A DNA stretch of 64,000 nt from Paenibacillus sp. FSL H3-0469. Its GTDB lineage: Bacteria > Bacillota > Bacilli > Paenibacillales > Paenibacillaceae. Below the pieces are notes generated by a model, which was given only the letters and a program-made list of their open reading frames with translations, ran no database searches and was not told the origin of the DNA. Each line of letters opens with the position of its first letter. The stretch's first letter is position 1. This document shows positions 15,093-23,427 of this stretch, one piece after another. Location of the stretch: contig NZ_CP150302.1 of the NCBI RefSeq assembly GCF_038051945.1, positions 3,596,001-3,660,000 of the forward strand. Direction: 5' to 3'. The position numbers and the translations under genes were made by a program.

Positions 15093-15116
15093 GACTCTCG
15101 CTCCCTTCTCCGCATT

Positions 15117-15152
15117 AAAAGCCCCCGGGGATCCGAGGGCAAAATAAAAACG
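15117..15152 (-). terminator. Repeated hairpin, copy 2
   Basis: The same 35-base block as at 13,480-13,514, located just upstream of the fibre A start. Its presence on both sides of the fibre A gene suggests that the unit fibre-plus-hairpin was inserted or duplicated as a block. Confidence 0.5.
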
Positions 15153-15159
15153 CCCTCTA

Positions 15160-15330
15160 TTCGGCGCTTTTAATCTCTGAGGCTTGTTCAGTTGTACTCC
15201 TTTGGCTAAATCTCGTAGCTCGGTACCGTGGCATTCTAAGGAATCTGAGTCACTTGGGAGAAAGTGTTACCGCCAAAATAGAGCTTACGAATTTTCTCCG
15301 GAATCTCTGTCAGTTATTGGGAAATATGTG
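15160..15330 (-). pseudogene. Possible decayed tail-fibre remnant
   Basis: On the minus strand one frame reads protein-like (EIPEKIRKLYFGGNTF, then SQVTQIP) before stops interrupt it; further protein-like pieces follow in the same and another frame. No start or ribosome site is evident. It may be the broken end of an older tail-tip gene left when the fibre block was exchanged. This is a weak call based only on composition. Confidence 0.25.
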
Positions 15331-15510
15331 TTAGTTGGACTCATCTGCCGCCTTTGCCGCCTGCGCCACCTCTTGGTCTTCTTGGGCCGCTCCATTCAGG
15401 AATCCGGCAAGTTGTTTAGCCTCTTCACCAAGGACAAACATCTGAGCCTGCACCTCCATTAGTCTCGCGGCTGCCTGTCTGCGTGTTATTGTCGCATTTT
15501 TTTGATTCAT
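15331..15510 (-). CDS. Small tail-region protein, 59 aa
   Basis: ATG at 15510, TAA at 15333-15331, with GAGAGGGG about nine bases upstream. The product begins MNQKNATITRRQAAARLME and is wholly helical, with an acidic Ala-rich end (VAQAAKAADESN). Its position between tail-tip genes suggests a small chaperone or fibre-assembly protein, but no family is recognised. Confidence 0.6.
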   Translation of the reverse strand: MNQKNATITRRQAAARLMEVQAQMFVLGEEAKQLAGFLNGAAQEDQEVAQAAKAADESN

Positions 15511-15603
15511 GTCGTTTTACCCCTCTCACAATCTAGTAATATTTTCATGCCCATTATACAAAATTATGGTTCTGTGAATCCCTATTGTAGTAAATTGCTG
15601 AAA

Positions 15604-16188
15604 TTAGCCGACTGCCCCCGGGTTGCTTCCGTTCCATATTTCGACATCATCCACCAAAATGCGGTACAGCCGGACGCGCTTCCAGTACGCTATACCGCCG
15701 TTTACGCTGGCGTGTGCCCGTATGAAGTATGAACCGGAAGCGCCGATAATGTTAACGTTTAAGGTCCTGCGCGGCCCAAGGGTGCCGGTGTATGTCCGGT
15801 AATTGTATAAACCGCCACCACCCCACTGGTCCGTCGAGACAATGAAAATGGCATCACTTCGGATGTCCGCTGCCCCCTCCAAAGCAAAGTCAAAAGTAAC
15901 CGTTGACTTTCCTGTAAGGTCAACCGCAACTGCCGTAACCGCAGCGCACTCCCCGCCGCCAGCTCCCGGGTTATAAGCATACAATTCCACATGGTCCGAC
16001 TGTTTGGCGTAATACGAATTACTCCCGTAGGTTGCGCCCTGCAATACCCGGAACACAGAGGAATAGAACTGCCTCCATGTCCCGCCAACATTCACGAAAG
16101 CACTGTTAACGGATTTCCATACCCCGCCTACGTTTACGGAAGGTGTGGCGGCCTTCCAAGCGCCGCCCACGTTAATATTAAAAGGCAT
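15604..16188 (-). CDS. Tail-tip protein with NVGGxWK repeats
   Basis: A 194-aa protein starting at ATG 16188 (seven bases after GGAGGG). The N-terminus holds three spaced repeats: INVGGAWKA, VNVGGVWKS and VNVGGTWRQ. A beta-rich domain with aromatic and Gly-rich loops follows (YNPGAGGGECAAV, QWGGGGLYNY), resembling a carbohydrate-binding jelly roll. The repeats may be a trimer-forming or attachment stem. It is encoded between the two fibre genes, so a receptor-binding role is likely. Confidence 0.65.
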   Translation of the reverse strand: MPFNINVGGAWKAATPSVNVGGVWKSVNSAFVNVGGTWRQFYSSVFRVLQGATYGSNSYYAKQSDHVELYAYNPGAGGGECAAVTAVAVDLTGKSTVTFDFALEGAADIRSDAIFIVSTDQWGGGGLYNYRTYTGTLGPRRTLNVNIIGASGSYFIRAHASVNGGIAYWKRVRLYRILVDDVEIWNGSNPGAVG

Positions 16189-16206
16189 CGTCATTCCCTC
16201 CTTCAA

Positions 16207-17469
16207 TCATGAGTATTGCAGCCAAATGTCGCCTTCAGAACCGCCAGAAGGCGCTGCCGTTGACTTGGTGACGTTTTTTGATGTGTATATTTCATTCCAT
16301 TCCTGATATGCTCCCTGCCCTCCCAATTGCGGCGGGTTGCCCACACGAAACACCAAACGCGACGTGCTGTAGTGCGCCGCCAATTGCATGATGGTGTCGC
16401 CTCCGGCAGCCATCACGAACATTTGCCCATAGTCCATTGCTGACTTGCCTTGTGCGCTTGGGCTGTTGCTCATGTTTGCGCCCAAACGGAACAAGCCGCT
16501 TGTCGTCATTTCGTTAAAGTCGCTGCCGCTAAATGCTTGTTTCTTGACAAAAGAGTCGGCGTGAAGTCCGTCCAGCAAATCAGCGTTCAAGTTATCAACT
16601 AACGTCGTGCTTGTCACCGCTAACGGGGCTGATCCGGTGGAAGCCACGGAGACAAAGCGTGTAGCGTTGAGGAATCCCGAAGCGTCGCGGACTGCGGCCG
16701 TGTTTCCGCTCCCCCCGTTAGCGCTGGCGTGGAATCCATCTATCATGTCAGCGTTAAGATTGGCGACAAGAGTCGTAGAACTTATTACCATTGGGGCAGT
16801 GCCGTTTCCTGAGGTCGCTTGAAGTTGGTACGACTTGAATACGCCGCTATCACTGAATATATACGAAGTATTTACAGCTAATGATGGTGCCGTGCCATTC
16901 GCTGCCGTGGACGGCGTTAAAACCAATGTTTGATCCGCTGGCCTGTACATTATCCAGCTTTTATAACCCGCTAACTTGGCTATAAATCCGTTACTAGCTG
17001 TTGACGAAACTGTTTGGAAAGAAGGACTTGCCGTGGTCTGGACATCTTGGTTCATATTGTATCCGTCCACCATATCTGCATTCAGATTCGTCACCGCTGT
17101 GGTACTGGTGACACCAAACGGCGCTGTCCCTTGGGCTGCGTTAGAAATGAACCGGCGTACCGTTATGTCTTGGTTGGCATCTTGCGCCACAATGGAGTTA
17201 GCCGCACTTCCTGTGGAGGCGTGGAATCCGTCAACAGTGTCTGCATTACCTCCACTTGCCGGCAAGCTTGAAGGAATGTCGGATTTATTAGCCTTAGCAT
17301 TCCATGCCGTACGCTCTGCTGCCGTAATGTGTCGGGTTGTATCGGCGGTATGGTCCTGCACGCTCTTAACGGCGGTGTCGAGAATATCCATATTTCCATT
17401 CAACTCATTGATGTCAACGATGTCCGTTCCTTCAGGCTTTTTCAGCCCGAGGTTGCCCGTTGTTTTCAT
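16207..17469 (-). CDS. Tail fibre protein B (receptor-binding)
   Basis: A 420-aa fibre starting at ATG 17469, matching the fibre A start. The first 60 residues repeat the fibre A anchor. The shaft contains three or four copies of a unit built around NADTVDGFHAS or NADMIDGFHAS, LNADLLDGLHAD and SNAAQGTAPFGVTSTTAV, as found in pyocin-type fibres. The C-terminus (YQEWNEIYTSKNVTKSTAAP, then SEGDIWLQYS) is a common fibre tip. It is the first fibre gene after the YmfQ-like protein. Confidence 0.83.
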   Translation of the reverse strand: MKTTGNLGLKKPEGTDIVDINELNGNMDILDTAVKSVQDHTADTTRHITAAERTAWNAKANKSDIPSSLPASGGNADTVDGFHASTGSAANSIVAQDANQDITVRRFISNAAQGTAPFGVTSTTAVTNLNADMVDGYNMNQDVQTTASPSFQTVSSTASNGFIAKLAGYKSWIMYRPADQTLVLTPSTAANGTAPSLAVNTSYIFSDSGVFKSYQLQATSGNGTAPMVISSTTLVANLNADMIDGFHASANGGSGNTAAVRDASGFLNATRFVSVASTGSAPLAVTSTTLVDNLNADLLDGLHADSFVKKQAFSGSDFNEMTTSGLFRLGANMSNSPSAQGKSAMDYGQMFVMAAGGDTIMQLAAHYSTSRLVFRVGNPPQLGGQGAYQEWNEIYTSKNVTKSTAAPSGGSEGDIWLQYS

Positions 17470-17480
17470 TACCTTCACTC

Positions 17481-18092
17481 CTATCCATATACTCTTAGTT
17501 CGTTCCAGGTCTTGCTATTCGAACCGCTCCAGGTTAGTGATTGGAGTGAGGCCCAGAAGGTGTACGTATAGGCAAATTCATAGCCCAAGTGGGCCGGCTT
17601 AACCTCTTCAAGCAATTGAATGAGTCCAGCCATATTCGGTGGAATACCCAGCGTACCAATGAAACGAACAACAAACCGGTATTCGCCCGGAACCTCTTCA
17701 ACCAGTACATCACCACCCGAGAACGTGGAAGCTATTCGCTGAATCATCTGCGGGGTGGTGGTGCCTATTCCGCGCAACTTGGCAGATATTAATTCCCTGC
17801 GTGTCGCCAGAGACTTCGCTGTGTCAACACTGAGACCCAATTCCTGCTCCCATCGTCCAAGGCTGTATGTTGCCGTTTCCACGGCATTCTGCGACCTGAC
17901 TTCTTCTGCACGAATATTAAAAAAGGTGATCTCTTCAGACAAAATGTCAAGAAGCTGCCGGAGTTTCCCCGCTTTGTTGTACACATCGGGAAGCTGCTTG
18001 CTGATATCCGGAGCCAGTATTCCGCCGGGCTGATCCTCATCAGAAGTTCCAGAGTATAGCAAAGTACCATATTTGGATTCACTGTAGGCCAC
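17481..18092 (-). CDS. YmfQ-like tail protein (DUF2313)
   Basis: A 203-aa protein at the baseplate-fibre junction. The features QLPDVYNKAGKLRQLLDIL, RWEQELGLSV and LRGIGTTTPQMIQRIASTF are characteristic of YmfQ/gp48-like proteins found after baseplate J in Mu- and PBSX-like tails. It may attach fibres to the baseplate. The genes on both sides are tail-tip genes. Confidence 0.83.
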   Translation of the reverse strand: MAYSESKYGTLLYSGTSDEDQPGGILAPDISKQLPDVYNKAGKLRQLLDILSEEITFFNIRAEEVRSQNAVETATYSLGRWEQELGLSVDTAKSLATRRELISAKLRGIGTTTPQMIQRIASTFSGGDVLVEEVPGEYRFVVRFIGTLGIPPNMAGLIQLLEEVKPAHLGYEFAYTYTFWASLQSLTWSGSNSKTWNELRVYG

Positions 18093-18094
18093 CT

Positions 18095-18994
18095 CTACAC
18101 CCCCTTAAGCTGGTTCCAGGTAAGCGAACCTTTAGGCATAAAGTCCAAATATTGAAATACAGTTGCTGCCTCTGGGTGGCAGAAGAATATTTCACTAATA
18201 CCTATTCTCCTATTTCCATTAGCATCTGCTTGGCCAACCGAACTATCATAGATAGTTATCCGAAACTGCGTAAAAACACCTTGAAAGTTGGGATATAGGG
18301 GAATGAGCAATTCCTTTGAAGGTAAATCATTAACACTTTGATCTTTCAGAACGCGCCAGCCCGCGTTATTATAGCTATCGTAACCCTCTATTTTATATTT
18401 GGAAGGATACCAATACCTACATGTCCAGCCAAAAACGCCGCCCGTCTGTGTGTGTACGGCAGGAAGACCAGAAATGGTAATGACTGTTGGTGTTGAAGCA
18501 GGCACACCCAGCGTTGTATATGATGGCTCCAGTCTTCCATTAAACAAAGAGGGCAAATCGAACAAAGCCACACCAGTCTGAGTAAGTGTAATTTCACTGC
18601 GCTTCCCTGCATTGAGCAATATATTATACTCGTGTCCCACCATAGTATTAGATGTTGAGGGAAAGATACCATATATCCCCCCATTAGTTATCTGAGGGTA
18701 TCTCTCATCATGTGTATGTGCTGATGGAGCATAGGTAGAAGGCTTTCCCGCCACACCTGCCCACGGGACACTATCAGCTATCGCAGCAAAATCCACCTTA
18801 CCGTCATTGTTCGTGTCATAAATGCTTTTGAGCATATCGCCCGATGTCTGCGCAGCGACCAGCAGCACATTACCCGCTGTGGAACCGATATACAGTTTGC
18901 TTGTGTCGGTGCAGTACCCCAGTTCTCCCACGGCCAGCGTGCCGATGGCGGATTCAAGGCCTCTCCGGATCTGTATTAACGCTTTTCTCGCCAT
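18095..18994 (-). CDS. Tail-tip protein with MTD-like N-terminus, 299 aa
   Basis: Residues 1-50 (ALIQIRRGLESAIGTLAVGE, then CTDTSKLYIG) match the N-terminal domain of major-tropism-determinant and hyaluronidase-like tail proteins; the same domain starts the next gene. The remainder is beta-rich with a discoidin-like region (YWYPSKYKIEGYDSYNNAGW, then FRITIYDSS). It ends SLTWNQLKGV, like the YmfQ neighbour's SLTWSGSNSKTWNELRV. It probably decorates the baseplate and contacts the host. Confidence 0.7.
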   Translation of the reverse strand: MARKALIQIRRGLESAIGTLAVGELGYCTDTSKLYIGSTAGNVLLVAAQTSGDMLKSIYDTNNDGKVDFAAIADSVPWAGVAGKPSTYAPSAHTHDERYPQITNGGIYGIFPSTSNTMVGHEYNILLNAGKRSEITLTQTGVALFDLPSLFNGRLEPSYTTLGVPASTPTVITISGLPAVHTQTGGVFGWTCRYWYPSKYKIEGYDSYNNAGWRVLKDQSVNDLPSKELLIPLYPNFQGVFTQFRITIYDSSVGQADANGNRRIGISEIFFCHPEAATVFQYLDFMPKGSLTWNQLKGV

Positions 18995-19006
18995 ATGACC
19001 CGCCCC

Positions 19007-20029
19007 CTAAAATGTTCCGCCGTCGATAGTGCTTACCATGAGCTGGTTGCCATTCGCAGCATCGTAGATAATGCTCGAACCGTCTATATTGGCCTCTATA
19101 CCTGTCGCATTGACCAGGATGCCCTTGCCCGGCTTTGCTGCTACGCTTGTTGCTCCTACGGTAATTCCGTTGCCAGCCCCAACGGTCAGCGTTACACTGT
19201 CCGCCTGCCCGCCGCCGGTTAAGCCGTTCCCGGCTGTAATCGTCTGCAGCGCTCCACCGGTCCGCACCCAGGCGCTCCCATTCCAGCTATAAATCTTCTG
19301 CTCATCATCCACATAGGCTGTCCAGCCGACAGCCGGAACGTAATAGGCCCAAGCCCCTGAAGCATATTCCGCAATCTGATTCGTTTTGCCCGCCCAGGCA
19401 CCGGTTGCGCCAGAAGGGATGATATACCGGTCCGCTTCTGCCGGACTGGCTGGCGGAGCTGTAAGGTTCTGATCCTTCACGGAAGCCTGCGGTTCGATAT
19501 TATGCTTCGCCAGCTCAATTTCGTTTTTAATTTTTTGAGCGGACCATAAATCTGTAATGGCTGTTCCGGTATCATTGATTAACCGGTGCTTGGTTGCATC
19601 ATTGATATGCGTTGCGATTTCTGCCGCGGTCTTCGTATTCGTGCCGTCCGAAACCTTATTCGGATGCCCTGCGGTAATGTCCGCCTTAAGCACCTTGGCA
19701 TAGGTTGCACCATCAGCAACGTTATCAAGGGTACCGGTTAGATCCGCCAGTGAGAGAACATTGATGCGGACCCATGCGGAACCACTGTCAAAGTACAAAT
19801 AGCCTGTATTGGTTCCGCTAGTGACATAATATAGGCGGCCCACCGATACAGCCGCCGGGCGGGAGGCTTCGGGACCGGATAGCGCCCGACCAACCATGGA
19901 ATTAGAGGTGCCATCTCCGATGTAAATTTCTTTTGTATCTGTACAGAAGCCCATCTCCCCGGCTTTCAGCGCCCCGTAAGTGGTCAACTCTGCCCGTGTA
20001 CCGCGTTTAATTTGAATGGTTTGTGCCAT
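19007..20029 (-). CDS. Tail-tip protein with MTD-like N-terminus, 340 aa
   Basis: Begins MAQTIQIKRGTRAELTTYGA and continues with GFCTDTKEIYIGDGT, the MTD N-terminal fold. The centre has a phage-tail pattern (YYVTSGTNTGYLYFDSGSAW) and a unit seen in many tail proteins around EADRYIIPSGATGAWAGKTN. The C-terminus has TAGNGLTGGGQADSVTLTVG. No reverse transcriptase or template repeat is seen, so diversity generation is not supported despite the MTD-like start. Confidence 0.72.
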   Translation of the reverse strand: MAQTIQIKRGTRAELTTYGALKAGEMGFCTDTKEIYIGDGTSNSMVGRALSGPEASRPAAVSVGRLYYVTSGTNTGYLYFDSGSAWVRINVLSLADLTGTLDNVADGATYAKVLKADITAGHPNKVSDGTNTKTAAEIATHINDATKHRLINDTGTAITDLWSAQKIKNEIELAKHNIEPQASVKDQNLTAPPASPAEADRYIIPSGATGAWAGKTNQIAEYASGAWAYYVPAVGWTAYVDDEQKIYSWNGSAWVRTGGALQTITAGNGLTGGGQADSVTLTVGAGNGITVGATSVAAKPGKGILVNATGIEANIDGSSIIYDAANGNQLMVSTIDGGTF

Positions 20030-20031
20030 CC

Positions 20032-20445
20032 TTACACCTCTCTCTCAAATGATCCGCCGTCAATGACCCCAGCCTCTTTATAACGCTCCACCTCGGTCTG
20101 CGTGGCTGTGATAGCAGTTTGCACAGCGTTAATATCGTCGGCTTCTACGGTGTCCCCTGGTGTCTCATAGGTCACAAACACTTCAGGCGTTGTCGAGAAT
20201 ATCTTAATTAGTCGCCGCCATGGTGTTGCATCGGGAAATGAAACACTGTAGTTACGTATTTCCTCACCTGTAAAGCGGGGGCCAGTGAACACGCGAATCG
20301 TCTTATTGTTAATATTGTCGTGCCGAAGCGGACCATCATAAGAACCGCCTTTTAATGCAATCCGCTCTTCGATAACATAATCGTATCCGGTTTGGCTTTT
20401 GTTCAGCTTCTCATTAAAAACATCCACACCATTTGGATAAGCCAT
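20032..20445 (-). CDS. Baseplate-proximal tail protein, unknown family
   Basis: A 137-aa protein with a beta-rich middle (RVFTGPRFTGEEIRNYSVSF) and a C-terminal helix (AVQTAITATQTEVERYKEAG). It lies 2 bases after the baseplate J gene and ends 3 bases before the MTD-like protein. It probably adapts the baseplate to the tail-tip proteins. No named family is recognised. Confidence 0.6.
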   Translation of the reverse strand: MAYPNGVDVFNEKLNKSQTGYDYVIEERIALKGGSYDGPLRHDNINNKTIRVFTGPRFTGEEIRNYSVSFPDATPWRRLIKIFSTTPEVFVTYETPGDTVEADDINAVQTAITATQTEVERYKEAGVIDGGSFEREV

Positions 20446-20446
20446 C

Positions 20447-21544
20447 TTATACCCCCAAATTCACAGCACCGAGCAACGGCACCTCTTCATCAGCAAGCGC
20501 AATATTCGCACTGCTTCCGTTCAGGGTCAAGGCTGAATAGTCCAGTACGCCATCCGTGCCTAACAGCAGCGCACCGATCACGGCATGACTGACATATGAC
20601 ACTGCAAACGCCGCCTTTTGTCGCCATTCCTCAACCCTAGCGCGGAAATGGTCTATGACGTCTTGCAGCGAATGCCCAGCAGCTAATACCACCGTTGCCG
20701 TGATGTTGATTGTCTTGGCGATGGCGGCAGCCACAGTGACCACCGCGCCTATAGGCGCTTGACCCTCACCGCGCCCCGGATCGGGGTCAATGTAATCCTG
20801 AACCTGCTGGACTAACCCCGCTGATGCAGGCAATTTATCGGCGTCTGCAATAACCACCTTGACCGTCTTCGGTCCGGCCCATAGCGGGAAGACCTTTGCC
20901 GCTCCCACGCCCGCGACCTCCCGACTCCACCGCATATAGTCAGCTTTGTTACCGCTCGTGCCGGGATTCTGGCGCCGCTGCAGCACGCGCTCCCGAAATG
21001 CGGCATCTGTTTCCCTGTCCCGGCCGTCCTGGGTCTGCTGGGCATTAGTGACGGATACGACATCCGGATTAGGATTGACGACTACGGTTATAGTGCCGGA
21101 CGGCACATTGCCCGCCGCCCCCATCTCCGTAGCCATAATCTCCACGGTTCCGGTTCCAGCAGAAGAAAGCTTGACTGCTTCCGTGGTTTCAAACCGCACA
21201 CCGGTAGCTGTGGCCACCAGGAACCCCGCAAGCAGTTCATAGTCCGGCGTGCCGGTCACAGTGATGTTGCCGGACGCATATTCCTCGCTGTACACCGACA
21301 GTCCGTCATTGCCGCCCAGCTTGTAGAGATTAGCCCCGGTTGACGCATTGATGGACGCCGAATTGTACACATCCTCCAGGCGCTCGTCAGCCTTGCCTAA
21401 GTGCCACGCGAACAGCCGGAGAATCATCCCCATAGGGGATTTCTCGGATGTGTCCAGCTCTTGGCTGTACACCTCCTTGGCTTTATCCACGACATCATCC
21501 AATATTTCAGCATACCGCTGGCGCTTAAATCCCTGATCATCCAC
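20447..21544 (-). CDS. Baseplate assembly protein J (gp47 family)
   Basis: A 365-aa protein that forms the wedge of the contractile baseplate. The features RLFAWHLGKADERLEDVYNS, DGRDRETDAAFRERVLQRRQ, TSGNKADYMRWSREVAGVG and VVIADADKLPAS are hallmarks of the J/gp47 family. It overlaps the gp25-like gene by 8 bases. Its presence identifies the prophage as a myovirus. Confidence 0.93.
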   Translation of the reverse strand: MDDQGFKRQRYAEILDDVVDKAKEVYSQELDTSEKSPMGMILRLFAWHLGKADERLEDVYNSASINASTGANLYKLGGNDGLSVYSEEYASGNITVTGTPDYELLAGFLVATATGVRFETTEAVKLSSAGTGTVEIMATEMGAAGNVPSGTITVVVNPNPDVVSVTNAQQTQDGRDRETDAAFRERVLQRRQNPGTSGNKADYMRWSREVAGVGAAKVFPLWAGPKTVKVVIADADKLPASAGLVQQVQDYIDPDPGRGEGQAPIGAVVTVAAAIAKTINITATVVLAAGHSLQDVIDHFRARVEEWRQKAAFAVSYVSHAVIGALLLGTDGVLDYSALTLNGSSANIALADEEVPLLGAVNLGV

Positions 21545-21899
21545 CGATTTCCACCCCCTCTACTGTTATGGCCTCGCCACTGATGCCCGTTGCGGTAAAC
21601 GATACGACAAGCTGCCGGAGTTGCCGATCAAAATTGAACTCTATCGCTTCCACAGTCTGTATTCTCGGTTCCTGGAGTAGCCCGGACATGATTTCATCCT
21701 GCATTTCATCGCGAGAAACTCCCTTGCCTAAAAACTTTTGATGGTCAATGCCCAGCTCAGGATTGAGAAACCATTCCCCCTTTTGCACCCCCAGGATCAA
21801 CCTGCAGGATTGAGCAATTTCCAAGGGGCCGGACATCATTTGAAGTTTCCCTGAAGCAACCTCGATATCACCGACATCATTAAGCTTTATAGTGAGCAT
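21537..21899 (-). CDS. Baseplate wedge protein, gp25/DUF2634-like
   Basis: A 120-aa protein with the gp25 pattern: GPLEIAQSCRLILGVQKGEW, then FLNPELGIDHQKFLG, then EIMSGLLQEPRIQTVEAIEF. Such proteins start sheath assembly at the baseplate. It overlaps both neighbours by a few bases (J and spike genes), as in translationally coupled operons. Confidence 0.88.
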   Translation of the reverse strand: MLTIKLNDVGDIEVASGKLQMMSGPLEIAQSCRLILGVQKGEWFLNPELGIDHQKFLGKGVSRDEMQDEIMSGLLQEPRIQTVEAIEFNFDRQLRQLVVSFTATGISGEAITVEGVEIGG

Positions 21900-22312
21900 G
21901 GCATCACCCCAACAATGACCGCATCATTCCGGCTGTGCCGCCTGCCAGAGTCCGGCGCAGCTACTCGGCCAGTCAGTGTGTTTTTAATCTCTGCGTCTGC
22001 GCAAACGACATATACGATGTCTCCTGGCTGCAGGGCGGGACGCATTGTAGTTTCAAATTCCTGTGGTTTTTTGCCGGTACCAATGTCGATGTCTAATTTG
22101 AATTTGAATTTTTGGCCGGCCACCGGTACGGACATGATCTGTGCGGGATCGCTGCCCGACAGCTTAAGCAACGGCTGTACGGAGGCCATCAGCTTTTGAG
22201 AGTCAAAAGTGATTACCTTACAAGGCAAGGCCACATTAATGCCGTCCGCCTGCCGCGCTCCATGCCCGCCCAGCATCCGGGCCAGTGCTCCCGCTGGGTC
22301 TGTCTTGCTCAC
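21887..22312 (-). CDS. Gp138-type membrane-puncturing spike protein
   Basis: A 141-aa protein. The N-terminus has a short helix (ALARMLGGHGARQADGI) and continues with an OB-like beta domain (NVALPCKVITFDSQKLMASV, then RPALQPGDIVYVVCADAEIK). The C-terminus ends NDAVIVGVM. Together these match Gp138 spike N-terminal domains. The spike tips the tube and pierces the envelope on contraction. Confidence 0.83.
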   Translation of the reverse strand: MSKTDPAGALARMLGGHGARQADGINVALPCKVITFDSQKLMASVQPLLKLSGSDPAQIMSVPVAGQKFKFKLDIDIGTGKKPQEFETTMRPALQPGDIVYVVCADAEIKNTLTGRVAAPDSGRRHSRNDAVIVGVMPCSL

Positions 22313-23103
22313 ATGATCGCCTCCACTTCAGTGATAAAATCACCAGTATTAGAAAACTTATGGCTACCGCTCCGAACATGCAGCTTGCCGGAAAACTCCC
22401 GGCAGGCCAGATTAATTACGGATGCCGTAGTAATCCTCCGCTGAAGCTGCGCCTGTATTTTATAGCCCTTGATACCGTTATCCTCAAAATACTCCGGGCT
22501 GCCTATCAGGCCCGTTTGCGGAGACAGCGCAAAGACCGCATCCGCGCCGCTGCGTAGGTTGCGGACATAGAGTTTGCTTTGATTGATATAAACCGTTGTC
22601 CCGCAGTCCTTGCAAACTTCCGTAATGATGTCCGTAACCTTGCCTTTAGCCGTGTATCCGTCTTGATAACGATAATCCTGATTCAGTGTCATTTGCGCCA
22701 CCGGCAGACCGATGTATCCGGCCATCTGCTTTATGATCGCACTGGCCAGCGTCCCTTTAGCGAAAGCAATCTCTGTTACCTCTCGCTTGCTCAGATCCTC
22801 ACTGTCCAGAATATTAATTGTTGTCACCTTGTCCACGCCTTCCCAGCGCGTCCGCACCGCCGATATGCGTCCGTGTAAGATCAGGCCAATATCACCGGTA
22901 TAGCCTGCATTGACCATCAGCACGCCGTTACGTTTGATATTGTTAATGGTGGTCTGCGCCTGATTCCACAGTCGTATCTCCGATTCATTGGGCAACGCAT
23001 CGGCATCAAAAGGAACGTTTCCCTCCATACTGTATTTGCTCAAGGCAAAAGACATATTGCCCGTCATAATCTCCACTACACGGCCAAAATTAGTTTTAGC
23101 CAT
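22309..23103 (-). CDS. Baseplate hub protein
   Basis: A 264-aa protein starting at ATG 23103 (GGAGGATG upstream). The pattern EIRLWNQAQTTINNIKRNGV, VNAGYTGDIGLILHGRISAV, TEVCKDCGTTVYINQSKLYV and SGADAVFALSPQTGLIGSPE resembles hub proteins of Clostridium and Bacillus myoviruses, where it stands between the spike and the baseplate plug. It would close the tube end and hold the spike. Confidence 0.72.
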   Translation of the reverse strand: MAKTNFGRVVEIMTGNMSFALSKYSMEGNVPFDADALPNESEIRLWNQAQTTINNIKRNGVLMVNAGYTGDIGLILHGRISAVRTRWEGVDKVTTINILDSEDLSKREVTEIAFAKGTLASAIIKQMAGYIGLPVAQMTLNQDYRYQDGYTAKGKVTDIITEVCKDCGTTVYINQSKLYVRNLRSGADAVFALSPQTGLIGSPEYFEDNGIKGYKIQAQLQRRITTASVINLACREFSGKLHVRSGSHKFSNTGDFITEVEAIM

Positions 23104-23419
23104 CGGTTTCATCCTCCAACAGCAAATATAAAAAGACGCTCACACCGAGCGTCTCCCAGGTTACAGCACTGCTATGCTCCGACAGGTCATAGGGGACAAT
23201 CGGTATTTTTGGAAACCGGTTATCCTGCGTATCATAGAATAGCGTTTGCCCATACACCAGCTTTTCCCCATATATCAACACTTCACCATCCCGTTCAAGA
23301 TCAACGGTAAAAAAATCGTAATCCGCATTGTACTGCACCTCGAACGTGAACAACTCGTCGGCAATGGAGATATCGAACCGGTATGGAATCAGATCCTTCT
23401 CAATGTCGATGTATTCCAT
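23096..23419 (-). CDS. Baseplate plug-like protein
   Basis: A 107-aa beta-rich protein beginning MEYIDIEKDLIPYRFDISIA. The LFTFEVQYNADYDFFTVDLE and GEKLVYGQTLFYDTQDNRFP patterns match small baseplate proteins (plug family, formerly a DUF) found between tape measure and hub genes in Firmicutes myoviruses. The stop overlaps the hub start by 8 bases. Confidence 0.72.
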   Translation of the reverse strand: MEYIDIEKDLIPYRFDISIADELFTFEVQYNADYDFFTVDLERDGEVLIYGEKLVYGQTLFYDTQDNRFPKIPIVPYDLSEHSSAVTWETLGVSVFLYLLLEDETDG

Positions 23420-23427
23420 GGCTCACC

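Noticed and set aside
18095..20029. Diversity-generating retroelement suggested by MTD-like N-termini
   Set aside because: No reverse transcriptase gene and no template/variable repeat pair is present in the window.
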